Positions 37,229-50,100 of a stretch of DNA of 64,000 nt are shown here, in pieces (positions within the stretch are counted from its first letter, which is position 1; the number at the start of each line of letters is the position of its first letter). The notes under the pieces were generated by a model. It did no database searches. It had not been told where the DNA came from and saw only the letters and a program-made list of their open reading frames with translations. The DNA is from Rhabditophanes sp. KR3021 (Eukaryota > Nematoda > Chromadorea > Rhabditida > Alloionematidae): positions 6,572,001 through 6,636,000 of the forward strand of contig CAUJLY010000003.1 in NCBI GenBank assembly GCA_963281155.1, given 5' to 3'. A program made the translations under genes and the position numbers.

Positions 37229-39481
37229 TTAGGTTTCTTTAAAAAAGTATTCAATACAGGTAGTCATTGCTTTGAGGTATTGGATTGCGGAATCTGGTTT
37301 TCTTTTGCTGTGACGGACTCCGGCAACTACTTTTGAGTAGATAGTGAGATAAGATATATCTGAGGACATTTGGGGGTAGGGAGTGGAGTTGATTATTGTT
37401 TGTTTTAACTTTTCTTCTAAGGCACTAATTTTGAAAGTATTAGTAGATATTATCCGACTCATTTCTTCATAGATTTCTAATCCAGTTATGGGTAAACGAT
37501 TAGGACAGCTCTCTTTTATTGTTTGCATAGTATTTTTATTCCCCTTTAAAACGCATCTTTTGCATTTTTGGAGCAATTGAAGTTGCTCGATTGGCGAAGG
37601 AAAATTGCAAAGGTCACCCGAAATAGAATCGTTTTTTGGATTTATTTGAGGAAGTAAAGCGATTCCGCGTTCAATCATTCCATGCTTGATATTGGTTTCC
37701 TCGAGATGATGTTGCACTCTTTCTTTGTTCACCATACCACGCACTAATTCAACATCGAATTGGCGAAGGCGTGATCTCGTTGAGGGCATTTTATAATTTC
37801 CAATCTCTGAAAAGGCCTCTTTCATTCTCAGCTTCTGTTCCTGAAACTCGTCCAGCGACTCCCAATCTTGGATGCTCCCACAGATATTCTTGTCTCTAAC
37901 CAGATTCTCCAAACTATATTTAAAAGCCGCCACATTCTTCTCCCCGTCCATCTTATTCTTAACATGCATGGGGCAATTAGTAACAGCCAAATTCTTAAAC
38001 TCATCATCCTTAAACTGCTTAAAAGTAGCCCCACACTTCAATCCACACATCGGATGATACTTGACACCACATTTATCAGTTTCACACTTAACAAGCAGCC
38101 CAACACAGGACTCAATATCGAACTCGCAAAACTCGCAACGGCCTTTATTTTTAAGGGAGCTTTTTAGGGTGTAGAAAGGTCCGTTTACGTCATCGACTTT
38201 AGTTTCGAATATGTTGTTGTTAAAGAGAGCGCAGAAACCGTGGATCCACCCGTTGCTGGTTTGTTTCATTGGTCCGTGAGTGTGGTGGCAGGCGATGCAG
38301 TAGGTGGTGCAGGTGTTGGACAGGCATTGGTTGCAAAACCACATTTCCTTGTCGCGCATGAACGTTGGGTTGAAGGTGTTTTTGACGTAGTAGCAGTTTT
38401 CGTGGACTTTTATGGTGCAGGCTTTGCATTCTAAGAGGGTGTCGTATGGGGAGAGATTGTCGTGGAGGCAAAAGCTGCATAAGGAATCAAGGTTTATTAG
38501 TGGGGTGTGGGCATGTTGACTACCATTACATTCCGAATCTTTGTCTGAGTCTGTCCCGTCATCGTCGCAACACGACTCGTCAGATGAACAGGCCACAACT
38601 TCCTGGCCATCGTAATCTTCATCATTTTCAGAATCATCCAAATCGTGTCCATTTATTTTTTGAGCTTCCGCCTTTTCAAAGGCTTTTCGTTTGATTCTAG
38701 GCGAACGTGGTTGGCAGTTCAATTCTTCACTTACCTCCGACTCTTCTTCCTCAGATGAACTCGAAGAATAAGTTTGACACTTTTTCCGAACGCTTTCCTC
38801 GGGAACATAATCCGGCTCCTCATCATCATCCAATCCAAACAGACATTCTTCGATCGGAACAGGACTAATTAATTTCCGTTTAATTATCCTTTTTGAGCGG
38901 CCAAGGGCAAGTGGTGTTGGTGGTCTGATTGAGTCTTCGGATTCTGAAGAACAACTGTCTGAACTATCTTCAGAGTCACTCGATTCTTGTGACAGTTTTT
39001 TGGGAGACTCAGAACTTTTAACACGAGATGGTCTTTTCCTTGAATTGGTTGTATCGGTTTTCTTTATACTCTCTACTTTTTCCTTACCAACATTCGTCTC
39101 GAGCTTTTCTTTTTTGAGAGGAATTTTATCCTTGGAGCATTTTGCACTGGCCTTTCTCTTGCCAAGCTCAACTTTTGATTCAATCTGTTTACCTTTCCCA
39201 CCATTACTTGATAAACCACTTCCTGACGGACCCGCAGTATAGCTTTCGCCTATTTGCTCTTTTCGAGTAGTTGCATCACCAACAGCTTTATCTAAAAAAG
39301 ATCTAAAAGTAAAGAAGACAAAAAAATTACCTTTTGGTTTGGGTCCTCGTTTCTTAGCAACTTTGGGTTCCACCACCTTCACCACAGGTTTGGGTCCTCT
39401 CTTCTTAGGGACAGAACCGTCCTTATTCAATTTAATTGCCTGTGGAACATCAGCTATTTCTTCCATACTGTGTTCCATCAC
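37229..39481 (-). CDS. PHD/extended-PHD (PZP) chromatin protein, PHF14-like
   Basis: Exons 39331-39481 and 37229-39291, separated by a 39-bp intron (the frame also reads through it), give about 737 residues. The N-terminus has AT-hook-like repeats (KKRGPKP, twice). A long acidic and Ser-rich region follows to about residue 320. Then comes a PHD finger (CSFCLHDNLSPYDTLLECKAC ... WFCNQC), a zinc knuckle (YCIACHHTHG) and a second extended PHD ending TNCPMH, together the PZP module that reads the histone H3 tail. The C-terminal 220 residues are helical. PHF14 is the closest match I recall; JADE/BRPF lack this N-terminus, but I cannot exclude AF10-like proteins. The stop lies 65 bp from that of the convergent GSTK gene. 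Confidence 0.7.
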   Translation of the reverse strand: MMEHSMEEIADVPQAIKLNKDGSVPKKRGPKPVVKVVEPKVAKKRGPKPKGNFFVFFTFRSFLDKAVGDATTRKEQIGESYTAGPSGSGLSSNGGKGKQIESKVELGKRKASAKCSKDKIPLKKEKLETNVGKEKVESIKKTDTTNSRKRPSRVKSSESPKKLSQESSDSEDSSDSCSSESEDSIRPPTPLALGRSKRIIKRKLISPVPIEECLFGLDDDEEPDYVPEESVRKKCQTYSSSSSEEEESEVSEELNCQPRSPRIKRKAFEKAEAQKINGHDLDDSENDEDYDGQEVVACSSDESCCDDDGTDSDKDSECNGSQHAHTPLINLDSLCSFCLHDNLSPYDTLLECKACTIKVHENCYYVKNTFNPTFMRDKEMWFCNQCLSNTCTTYCIACHHTHGPMKQTSNGWIHGFCALFNNNIFETKVDDVNGPFYTLKSSLKNKGRCEFCEFDIESCVGLLVKCETDKCGVKYHPMCGLKCGATFKQFKDDEFKNLAVTNCPMHVKNKMDGEKNVAAFKYSLENLVRDKNICGSIQDWESLDEFQEQKLRMKEAFSEIGNYKMPSTRSRLRQFDVELVRGMVNKERVQHHLEETNIKHGMIERGIALLPQINPKNDSISGDLCNFPSPIEQLQLLQKCKRCVLKGNKNTMQTIKESCPNRLPITGLEIYEEMSRIISTNTFKISALEEKLKQTIINSTPYPQMSSDISYLTIYSKVVAGVRHSKRKPDSAIQYLKAMTTCIEYFFKET

Positions 39482-39752
39482 CTACAAATAAATTAATTAA
39501 AATTTATTCAGTAATCAAAAAAGTATATTATCAGTGTAAAAATATCATCGGGAAAGGATACTTTACTATAGATAGAGACATAGACTAGATGCAAACGTCA
39601 TTCCAATTATTCTTTACTGGGTTCACGTTAGTTAATTAAGAGGATAGTGGTGGTTTTAGGAAGTGAATGTTCTTTGTTTTTATATAAGACACAATCAAGC
39701 AAGTAAATGTAGAACAAAATTTATTAAAAAGAAACAATTAATTAAAAGACAT

Positions 39753-40701
39753 TTATATAGGGTTTTCATTTTTGATATCTCTTTTACCAAGTAAATCTAC
39801 GGGATTTATTGAAAGAGGACGAAGTGTATTCAGATTTAGAGAGCTTTTTAGCTGTTCATATCTAGAATGAATTAAATTCATTTTGTTGGCTAAGGGGTCA
39901 TGTTTTAGGATGGCTGAACTGGTAGTAGCGACTTCACTTCCACTAGTGATTAATGAATTGTCGGACCCATCTCCTTTGATAGCTCTGTTCGAAGATAAGC
40001 GGAAAGTGTACTAAAAGAATAAACTTAATTAACAAACGAACATTATTTTTACTTACTTCTCTTCCGAATGGCACCATAACAAAAGCATTCCCTTCTAACA
40101 AGCAGTATAAACAATACATGGCTTCATACATTTCATACTTAGGCAAGACTTCTTTCATAATCCTTTGTATTTCTTGCAATTGTATTACCTGAACATGGAT
40201 TGAGGCGACATAATGACTTGGTTGTGAATTGTACAGCATAAAGGTTAAATAACATCCAAAGACTATCTTTTTCAGACGTGAGGGATCTATTTCTCGAGAT
40301 TTAAGGTTGTCTTCGTCATTTGTCCTCACTTTATAAGGTTGCAACTTATCATTAATTTGGGGTGCAATATACTCAGACGCATAAGTCAGCATATATTCAG
40401 AAGTCTCCATCAATTCTCCGGCAGTAAATTTTCCACCAAAGAGATGTGTCAGCTTGTGGGTGGCATATAATTCGCAGAAGGTAGAGAAGGATAGGGAGTT
40501 TGATTTAAGGTAGGCATCCAAGAAGTTGTGGAGGTCTTTTAGAATTCCGTACTCTGCAAGCAACTCGTATTTCGAAAAATGGGTGTTTTCAGTACCAAGA
40601 GGCTCCTCGTCATCGCTAGATCCGGTTTTAGCGGATACGGTGATCCCAACTTTAGATGATTGCCCGTTTTGTTCAGTAGAGCTCATTTTACGAGGATCCA
40701 A
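39753..40701 (-). CDS. SNAPC1: SNAPC1 (SNAP43) homolog, snRNA transcription
   Basis: Exons 40057-40701 and 39753-40010, joined in phase 0 at FGRE|YTFRLSS, give 300 residues. SNAPc binds the proximal sequence element of snRNA promoters for RNA polymerases II and III. Family features are the helix with FLDAYLKSNSLSFSTFCELY, HLFGGKFTAGELMETSEYML, the block FGCYLTFMLYNSQPSHYVAS with the conserved QP, and YCLYCLLEGNAFVMVPFG. The first 35 residues are disordered and acidic. The C-terminal exon is low in recognisable features. A second in-frame ATG at 40686 (MSSTEQNG) is also possible. Confidence 0.75.
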
Positions 40702-40929
40702 CTATTTTGTTACCAACTAGAATCAAAAATATAAAAATGCAATATTAACCGAGGCTATTCCCTTCCATTTCCAATCGTGCTCAGACAACTCTATTTCAAA
40801 GGATTGGAAAAAGGCATCTTCATAAAAAGACTAATAAACACAAACCAACTTTTTGCAGATCATTGCTTTGACTTCCGCTTTACATCTTATTGCCGTACTC
40901 TATTACATTTATTTAATTCCAGACAAAGA
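40702..40929. promoter_or_regulatory. Divergent promoter region, SNAPC1/DDX46
   Basis: 228 bp between the SNAPC1 start and the preferred DDX46 start. The DDX46 frame stays open upstream to 40777, but that part reads as 5' UTR, without the RS-rich composition of the true N-terminus. Confidence 0.4.
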
Positions 40930-43900
40930 ATGGGCTCCTCCAGTAAAAAAGACCGAGACCGTTCTCGCGAAAGAGACCGTGGAGCCTCCTCACGTGAAAT
41001 GTCCTCCCGTTCGTCGCGTCGCCGTTCTCGCGACCGTGCCGACCGCCATGATTCTGCCGAGCCAAAACGTAAGCATACCAAAACTCATTCCTCTAGTAAG
41101 AGTGATTCATCTAGAACCAGCACCTCCTCTCGCAAGGAAGAAGAACGCAAGTTGAAGATGAAAGAAGCCGAGGAAAAAGCTAGGCAAAAGAGGGAAAAGG
41201 TTATTAGTTGGCGGAAGATGAGAGATGACAAGAAGAATAATTTAGAGGTTCAGGAGACAAATGAAAGTGTGGAGGAGAATGGCGGCGGGGAAGGTGAATG
41301 TGCCGTAGTTAGGACGGATGTCAATAGTTCGTGGACTCTTGAAGATGAGAATGACGATGTTGACATGGAGGTTGAGTCTGAGAGCGAAGGCGCCAATCCT
41401 GAGCAAGTTAAGGCAGAAGTTGGGGAAGTTGTTGAAATTGATCCACTAGATGCTTTCATGAATGAATTGGCCCAATCTAATGATATTGGCACAAAGAATG
41501 TTGTCCTGCCCTCGGCTGGCACCAAAATTCAAATTCTTACTGCCCCAGCACCTTCAGTTTCCAATGACACCAAGAAAAAAGGAGATATTATCGAAAATGA
41601 CGACACTAATTATGAGGCTGTTGAGGATGTAGACTTGGCCTCAGCCCAACAGATGTGTCTAAGCAGGGGGCGATTTTTGGCGTCTGTCGACCATGAAAAA
41701 GTATTTTACGTTGACTTCAAGAAAGACTTCTACATCGAACTTCCCGAATTATCAAGAATAACTGAGAAGGAAGCAATGGAACTTCGAAAATCAATGGATG
41801 ACATCAAAGCCAAGGGTTCTGGCAAAATACCTGTTCCCATAAACGCTTGGGCTCAATGTGGGTTCAATTCCACTATCCTAACAGCCCTTCGCAAATTAAA
41901 CTACCTCAAGCCTACTCCTATCCAAGCTCAAGCCTTACCCTGCATTTTGTCTGGCAGAGATGTGATGGGAATTGCCAAAACAGGTAGTGGTAAGACATTA
42001 GCTTTTTTGCTGCCAATGTTTCGCCATATCAAGGACCAAGCTCCTTTGGATGAGGGTGACGGTCCAATTGCCATCATCATGACACCTACACGTGAATTAG
42101 CTCTCCAAATCTGGAAAGAAGCGAAGAAATTTGCTAATTTGTTAAAATTAAATGTGGTAGCTGTGTATGGTGGTGTAGGAATATCTGAACAAATAGCTGA
42201 TTTGAAAAGACAACCTGAAATTATAGTCTGTACACCTGGGCGGATGATTGAAATGCTGACAGCCAATTCGGGAAAAGTTACCAATCTTCGTCGAGTCACT
42301 TACTGTGTGTTGGATGAAGCTGATAGGATGTTTGACTTGGGTTTCGAACCACAAGTTATGAAGATACTGGCTAATATCAGACCTAATAAGCAGTTGTTGT
42401 TGTTTTCTGCTACTTTTCCTAAGCAGATGGATGGGTTGGCTAGGAAGGTGTTGAAGGCTCCGGTTGAAATTCAAGTTGGAGGTACGTTTTCTTTAAAATC
42501 ACACAAATTTAAATGTAGGTAACGCTTTAGAGTATACTCTGAACGTTAGCAAAGCGAAAAAAATTAAAACTAATTCTTTTTAAAAATTAAGTTATAATGG
42601 CGGCTTAATTTGTGTTTAATTTCAGGAAAGTCAATTGTTTGCAAGGACGTGAATCAGAATGTGCTAATTGTCGAAGAACAACAGAAATTTCTTAAGTTAT
42701 TGGAACTGCTTGGCATCTACTCCCAAACTGGGAGTGTTTTGGTGTTCGTCGAGAAACAAGAGAAATCTGAGGAACTTGTCAATATGCTGATCAAATCTAA
42801 TTACATGGCTGCTCCACTTCATGGCGGTGTTAATCAAGATGATCGAAATTCAACTATTGTTGATTTTAAATCTGGAGTGTTAACTTTGATGGTTGCGACG
42901 TCTGTGGCTGCTCGTGGATTAGATGTTAAGAATTTGAAATTGGTAGTCAATTATGATTGTCCTAATCACTACGAAGATTATGTTCATCGCGTTGGACGGA
43001 CAGGAAGAGCTGGGAACAAGGGATTTGCCTACACATTTATCATGCCCGAAGGACAAGAGAAAATGGCTGGTGAATTGGTCAGAGCCTTTGAATCTGCTGG
43101 AAGTAAAGCTCCAAGCGAGCTCAAGGAAATGTACACAAAGTGGAAGAAGCAGATGAAAACTGAGGGAAAGAATACTCGAATTGGAACAGGAGGATTTGGC
43201 GGAAGTGGTTTCAAATATGATGCTCTTGAGGATGAAGCTACTATCAACAAGCGTAGGATGCAGAAACTAGTACTTGGAATCGAGAACAATGTGATGGACG
43301 ATGATGGTGAGATAGAAGAACAATTGATTACTATGTTAAAGTCAACCAAGACGTATCTTGAAAAGGGAGCAGTAAATTCTATGTTGGTAAAGGGAGGTAA
43401 TGGCAACTCCAACTCAACAAACGAGCCAACACCAACTGTATCTGAAGGAAAAATGGAAAGAGCCAAAGCAGCCGCAGCTAAAATCAATGCGGCAAAAGCA
43501 CCACAAAGTGAACAGCCAACAGTAGCTCCAACACCAAGTGGTTCAACAATTACAGCTCCAAATGTAATGACCGGCTCCACAATTCAAATCAATATTTCTG
43601 CTGCTTCGCTCGCCAAGCAAAAAGCAGATCAATTGAATGAGAGATTAAACTATGTACCAACTGAAAACTCAAATCTGTATGATCTTCCGGACAATGTTCA
43701 TTTCTACGAAGAAGAACTCGAAATAAATGAGTTTCCTCAACAAGTTCGTTACAAAGTTTGTTCAAGAGACAGTATCAAACAGATTCAAGAATTTGCTGAT
43801 GTGGGAATATCTGTCAAAGGTAGTCATATCATAGGAAATCGTGAACCTCATGCAGGGGAGCGCAAATTATATCTATTCATTGAGGCGCGTGATGAAATTA

Positions 43901-44007
43901 GTTTGAGAAGAGCAAAGGAAGAAATTCTGAGAATCATGAAAGATGCTTTCAGGCAAATTGGAGCTGCTAACAGAGGTGGCACTCAGTCACGTTATAAAGT
44001 TGTGTAA
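40930..44007 (+). CDS. DDX46: DEAD-box RNA helicase DDX46/Prp5
   Basis: Exons 40930-42481 and 42626-44007 give 977 residues (human DDX46 has 1,031). Prp5 remodels U2 snRNP during pre-spliceosome assembly. The N-terminus is RS/RD/RE-rich (KKDRDRSRERDRG), typical of DDX46. The helicase core has the Q-motif region (LKPTPIQAQALP), motif I AKTGSGKT, Ia PTRELA, TPGR, motif II DEAD, motif III SAT and later VATSVAARGLDV and HRVGRTGRAGNKG (motif VI). The 144-bp intron falls in VEIQVGG|KSIV. The C-terminal part ends with a GNREPHAGERKLYLFIE block conserved in Prp5. I chose the ATG at 40930, where RS composition begins. Confidence 0.95.
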
Positions 44008-44635
44008 TTTATTTACTTCTTTCATTTCTTTTAATTACGTATTTGTTTCAATAAATTTTTATTATTGTCTTATATTAGCTATCGAAATGATAATATAAAC
44101 TTTATTTTAACTAATTTCCTTATGGTTAAACCTGAAATTCCGTAAATTAGTCTGAAATATTATTTTTGTAAAATATTTAAATGCCTCCCTGCCCAGCAGA
44201 AAAAAGATATTGAAGGTTTTTTTAATGATTTAGGTATAAAAATACCGTGGCTTTGAAACTGCATTAACAGAATTTTTATAAAATATTTATTGTTCTGGAA
44301 ATGAGCCTTAAACTGATGTTATGAACAAACTGAGTCTAATGGCATAATTATAAATTAAGAGCCTAAGAGGTTCGCTCGCTAGGATGACTAATAAGGGTTA
44401 ACCACAAGTGGTAAAAAAATATTTTTTTGTAATATGTTTATAAGTGTCAAAATAAGTTTATATTAATCAACGCTTTTGTGTAGAAAGTTAAAATCTGATT
44501 TGGTTAGAAATAAATCGCCTGCAAGGCAATGATAAAGAAAAGAAGTTTGGGAAGGTGTATTCCGAATCTGGTAAAAAATTAATAAAATATCAAAATAATT
44601 TATTAAAAATCAATAAAAAATAATATATTAACAAT
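44008..44635. other. Intergenic
   Basis: About 630 bp of AT-rich DNA between two convergent stops. It contains AATAAA at 44050. No gene seen. Confidence 0.4.
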
Positions 44636-45649
44636 TTAGAAGTTGTACACACATGAGGTAATTCTCTTGTTTGAGTATGCTTTATCTACTGCATCTTGGA
44701 ACTTGTTGAAAATGTTTTCATACCCATTAATGGCCAATGAGATGTATTCACTTGTCAATTCTAGATTGTAACGCTCTTTCTCTCCAAAATCTAAGGTCCT
44801 TAAGGACTGATGAATAGGTCTTGATTGGTCTCCATGATTTTTCATGCATTTGTATGCCCATTTAATTTTGAATGTCTTTTCAAAGGTAAGCAAAATCTCA
44901 TCTTGCAAAAGCTTGATATATTGGACTTTGTTTTGGCCAAGATGCTCAATCAACTGGAATAACATACTGAACAATTGAATGTATGATTCTTCAGAGGTAT
45001 TTACGTAATGGTACAATCTTTGATAATGCTTTCTAATATATAGGAGATGCTCAACGATGACTGCTACAAACAACAACTTCTCCTCAGCAATTAAGTTGGG
45101 GGACTCTAAATAAAGGGTAATGATGCTAAGGGAGACATTAAAGCTAGGATACCGTTCCCATCTCTCATTAAGCCAAGCGGCAATTTCGACAATGCTTTTT
45201 CTATTCCAAGGATCGACTTTATCGCAGAGATGAATGAAATCTAGGAAGGAATTGCAAAAAGGCTTCCCAAACGTATCGGCAATCATGATTTTGACATTTT
45301 CCGCATAATTTAGTTCAATATCTCTTACCATAGACGACAGATCCTCGTATTCTTTAAGAACTTTTTGTAGATTGTAGAGAGACTCAGACTTTTGGGATGT
45401 TTCGACAAGTAAACTATTTTTGTCATCCACATTATCAAACAAATATTGTTGCTTCTCTTTGCTATAGTCTTTGTTAATACACATAAAACTGCATTCATAA
45501 ATCTGCGGAACCCTAGGGTAATTAAACTTTTTTGATGTAACACGATTCTTGGATGCCGTAGAATTGCTTGTTTCTGGCCGGACCTTTTGCTTTTTTTGTT
45601 TGACTGCAGCTGCAACCTTTGAGGTGCCACCAACGGTGTGACGAGACAT
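44636..45649 (-). CDS. Unknown 337-residue helical protein
   Basis: Single long ORF with one clear start (MSRHTVGGTSKVAAAVKQ). The first 50 residues are basic and disordered. The rest is predicted all-helical without repeats or metal-binding residues, for example ENVKIMIADTFGKPFCNSFL, SIVEIAAWLNERWERYPSF and LLFVAVIVEHLLYIRKHYQR. No signal peptide or transmembrane segment. I do not recognise the family. Length and lack of frame breaks make it a real gene; a HEAT-like or scaffold role would be a guess. Confidence 0.65.
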   Translation of the reverse strand: MSRHTVGGTSKVAAAVKQKKQKVRPETSNSTASKNRVTSKKFNYPRVPQIYECSFMCINKDYSKEKQQYLFDNVDDKNSLLVETSQKSESLYNLQKVLKEYEDLSSMVRDIELNYAENVKIMIADTFGKPFCNSFLDFIHLCDKVDPWNRKSIVEIAAWLNERWERYPSFNVSLSIITLYLESPNLIAEEKLLFVAVIVEHLLYIRKHYQRLYHYVNTSEESYIQLFSMLFQLIEHLGQNKVQYIKLLQDEILLTFEKTFKIKWAYKCMKNHGDQSRPIHQSLRTLDFGEKERYNLELTSEYISLAINGYENIFNKFQDAVDKAYSNKRITSCVYNF

Positions 45650-47114
45650 CTAAAGAAGTTATTATGAATCAAAAAAGGGTGGTAATTTACTTTTTAATAA
45701 TCAGTTGATAAACTTAACACAGCTTTGATTTGAACTAATTGAAATTGTAACAAGTGTCAAGTAATATCGGTGACATTCAAAAACAATGACAATTCCAAAA
45801 TGGAATGTCGTTTATGCTTCCAAGCACTTCTTAGACAAAATAGAAAATTTCCCTTGAAGATACATGTACGCTATTTACAATACAAAGCTATTGCTTATAT
45901 TTTTAAGGATGTAAGAATAATGCAACTCAAAAATATTGATATTATGTTAAAAACATTATGGAAGGAAGTAATTTAGCTCTTTTGTAATGTTTCATTTAAT
46001 TGTTATGATCAATTGTATCTTAAAAAATAAATTTAAACAAGACATGTAATCTATTCAGCTTGAAGTGGTTTAACTTTTTGCTGACTAATAACTATTCCCA
46101 AAATAATATTTATTTCTCATCACCACAACACCCCTTTTAATGTAATGAAATAGTATTACCTTCTCTTATTTTTATTTGAGACATCAATTTTAACCGCGTA
46201 ACATCTTTTCTTTGACATGCATACAAAGGGACTTTGGTAGAACGCCAAACTTTATTTCAAATTAATATATCTCATTTAATCAAAATAAAAAATTATAATT
46301 GCTAAACATGCTTTAATTCATTTTCAATTTATAATTCAAAAGTTATGTGATATAAGGTGTAATGATTTAGGGTAAACATTGCCTAGCATAGGAAGATGGT
46401 TTATTCGAATCATTGCAAGCTGATGGATTGAATGCAAAAAAAGTGAATGAACATGTCAGCAAGATTCAATTCGCAGTGGTAAAACTAAAAAGAAACAAAC
46501 AAATATTTAAGGAAACCCTCTAAGTTAATTAACCACTAACTTGTACCAACCCTTCAATGGGACCTTGGTCAAGAAGAAGACAATTGGTACTGCTTAGGTG
46601 ATTGCTTGCAAATATTAATAATTCAGATGTAATAACTCATTTTTAGAAAATGGATGAGACTATTAAATATTTTGAATTGCTTCAATATACATTTGCTAGT
46701 TAAATTCTATAAATAAACATGGATAAACAATCTGGTCTAAATTCTTTAATTTTACTTAACATAATATGTTGTGTAATATAATATTTGTATTATTAATATC
46801 TTCTCAATAAGTTAAACAGCTTTTAGTTAAAACAAACTAATGTTTTTTAAAGTGTATTGCGAGAACAACATGCAACAATGCTCTTTAATCACAAAAACAT
46901 TTCCACCAATCAATCACTTTAATCACTAACCAATTGCAAATCCATATACAAGCACAAATCATGGCACATCTTACCAACAACATCCATCTAAATAAATGCT
47001 TTAAACTAGTGAATCACTTTTCATTATCTATACAAATAAATAATTACCCTTTCCTTCCGTCATCAACACAAAGAGCAATATTTCTTTATTTTCAACATAA
47101 ATAAACCTTCATAC
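45650..47114. other. Intergenic
   Basis: 1.5 kb. A 68-codon plus ORF at 45770-45976 (containing MECRLCFQALL) has no support beyond its length. Several AATAAA-like sites are present. The end of the region is the putative promoter of the propeller gene. Confidence 0.35.
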
Positions 47115-50100
47115 ATGTTGCTTTTAAAATTAATCTTATTTTTTTATATTTTTAACCTGATTCAATGCTATAACACAAGTAATAATGAAACACATTTACA
47201 TAATATCACAAGAATAACATTCGGTGGTATCAATATTCATGGCTCTTTAAGTAGCAATCGAAATTATATTGTTTTTGAAGGGTCTGATGGTGACATTTAT
47301 GGAACTGACTCACAACAAGTAAGTTATTTAGTCATATGTTAGTTAAATATATATTTTTTACAGATCTACCGCCAACAATTAACAGCAATTGATAATAAAT
47401 TGCATAGCATTCCATTTCGTTTAAGTAATGGTTTAGGTGACAGCCAAGGTGCTGTTTACCTTGGTGACAGGACAGATGTCATTTTTGAGAGTAATTTTTT
47501 GAAAGTTAACATCTCTAAAAATGTCAAGCATTTTCAAATCAATTCAACTAGATTATTGGATGCATGTCAACTCCATAATCAGCCTTTAAATGATACTTTG
47601 AAACATATTTGTAGTAATAGACAATTTTTGAAAGTTCTGTGGAAGGAAAATGATTTAATTAAAGTGAATAAATATGGGAATATTGAGAAAATATTGACGA
47701 GGAATGACTATTATGATGGGATGGCTGATGTTAGTGCCGATGGGGATTGGGTTGTCTATGTTTCAAGGAAGCATGGGGATATTGATATTTTTACAATGAA
47801 ATCTGATGGAAGTGAGGTTAAACAGATTACTGGTACAGTTGGATTTGAGCTTAATCCGGTGTGGAGTCCGGATGGAACTAGAATTTTGTATGCTGGATTT
47901 CAGCCTAAAATGGGAGATCCATATGCTCGATATTTGCAGTTACTAAAATTAAATTTCATTGATACCACTAAAACTGAATTGTTCATCGTTGATAAAGATG
48001 GCCAAAATTGGCAAAGATTGACTAACTTTAATTCTTCTATATGGCATCCAACTTGGGTTGACGATAAAACCGTAATATTCAGTAGTGATTATGATATTTT
48101 GACATTGAAAAGTTTAAATGATCCTCAAATTCAATTCCTGTATTCATTTAACATCGAAAGCAAAGAATTAGTCAGATTAACTGAAAACAATCTGTTTGGA
48201 TTCGATTCATTTCCCACATATGATTACAATACTGGAATTCTCATCTGGACGTCTAACAGAATTCAACAAGAAAAGTCAACTAAATTAAGTTATGATATTT
48301 ACATGGCATCATTAAATCAACCTCCAAGACATCCATTTTTTGTAGATGGGTTGCATCATGAGCATAAACAACAAAATACAGTTAAATATCACCTGAAGAA
48401 GAAGAGTTTAATCTATGAGGGTGAAGACCATTTTGAGAGTTTGAAACAATTAACTTTTGGTGGGCAAAATGCAGAAGGTTATTTTACTAAAGATGACACT
48501 GAAATGATTTTTCAAGCTATGGGAAGAAACATTTACGGGACTGATTGTGATCAAGTAAATTATTTTTTAAATTCACATTAAATTAATGTTTTAGATTTAT
48601 CGCCACCAATTAATTCCAATATTTCCAAATGAGAAAACTATCCCTCAAAGAATGTCAACAGGCTTAGGAGCTTGTACATGTTCATATCTATTTCCTGACC
48701 ATCAAACGTCACTTTATGCAGGTTCCTTTAGAGCAGTAAATTTCAGTAGCTCACTCGAAAATGGAGCTTGTCCTTCTAAGAAATGCAAATCTAAACTAGC
48801 TGAAACTGATCCTGTTTTAAAAGGCCTATGCAATACTTCTTACGTCTGGGATATAATTCCAGATTATGATATTTTCAAAGTAGGGAAGTTCGGAGAGTTT
48901 ATAAAACAATTGACCGATACGGAAGGTTATGATGCCGAAGCAACAATTTCTCCAGATGGAAAATTAATTGTTTATACATCCATGGCAAGTGGCGACCTTG
49001 ATTTGTGGCTAATGGACTCAAATGGTGACAACAAACAACAGATTACTACAGCTATCGGTTACGACGGAGGTGCTTTTTTCAGTCCAGATGGAACTAAATT
49101 GATATTTCGTGCATCTAGACCAAAATATGCAGAAGAATTTCGTAAATACAGGCTATTATTAAGTTATGATTTAGTTGAACCACTGCAAATGGAATTATTT
49201 ACTTACACTCTTGCTACAAAAGAAATAAAACAAATCACAAACTTAAAAGGCTCAAATTGGGCACCTTATTATTTAACAGATAACAAAAGGATAATCTTTT
49301 CCTCAAATTACAATGCAACAGGTCATAATTTCGGTGAATTTCATCTTTACACAATTAATGAGGATCACACGCATATAGAAAAGGTAAGCATTAAACGAAC
49401 ATTTATTCTACACACATATTTAAAACAATTTCATCCACACACATATTAAAACAAAATTTATTCTACTTATTAAAAGAAACAATTTTCTACTTATTAAAAC
49501 AAAATCCATCTACTCATTTAACCTGCTTTAAAGTAGGATAGATTGCCACCTATTCCCTTCTAATCTGCCCTTCAGTTGCCATAAACTTCGGCTTAATCCC
49601 TAAGATTCCATGCTTAAATTGATTATAAGCAACAGTCATCCTATCCCACACACATCCACCATCCTGCAAAGCGGGTCTCACATCAAGATGCGTCATATTT
49701 CTATTCTTTATCAATCCAGAACCATCATTGTCATAATAATCTATGACATACCGAACATCTTTCTCCCCACATCTATCAACAATCCAATCATGACGATCGA
49801 ATGGGGCTTTGTATCCGAAAAGTCTGTAGAATCTAGCTTTAGGCGAAAATTTATCTGCATCTCCTTTGAAACTTTTGAGTTTAGGTTGAGCACATTCCGG
49901 ATGGAGGAGATTTTCCCATTTAAGGATTTCTTGCCACGCACGTTCATTATTTATATTGTGAATGTTGATAATATTCTTCATATCTTTTTCTGTTAGATCT
50001 TCTTCCCCCCAACGCCAACCACGTTTGATCATTGCGTTCCAGAACATTTGAGGTGAAGGATACTCCCAGACTCCGTCTTCGTAGGCTTTTGGGATCGTTG

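Noticed and set aside
40777..40929. N-terminal extension of DDX46
   Set aside because: In frame, but the composition is not RS-like and the family N-terminus begins at MGSSSKKD.
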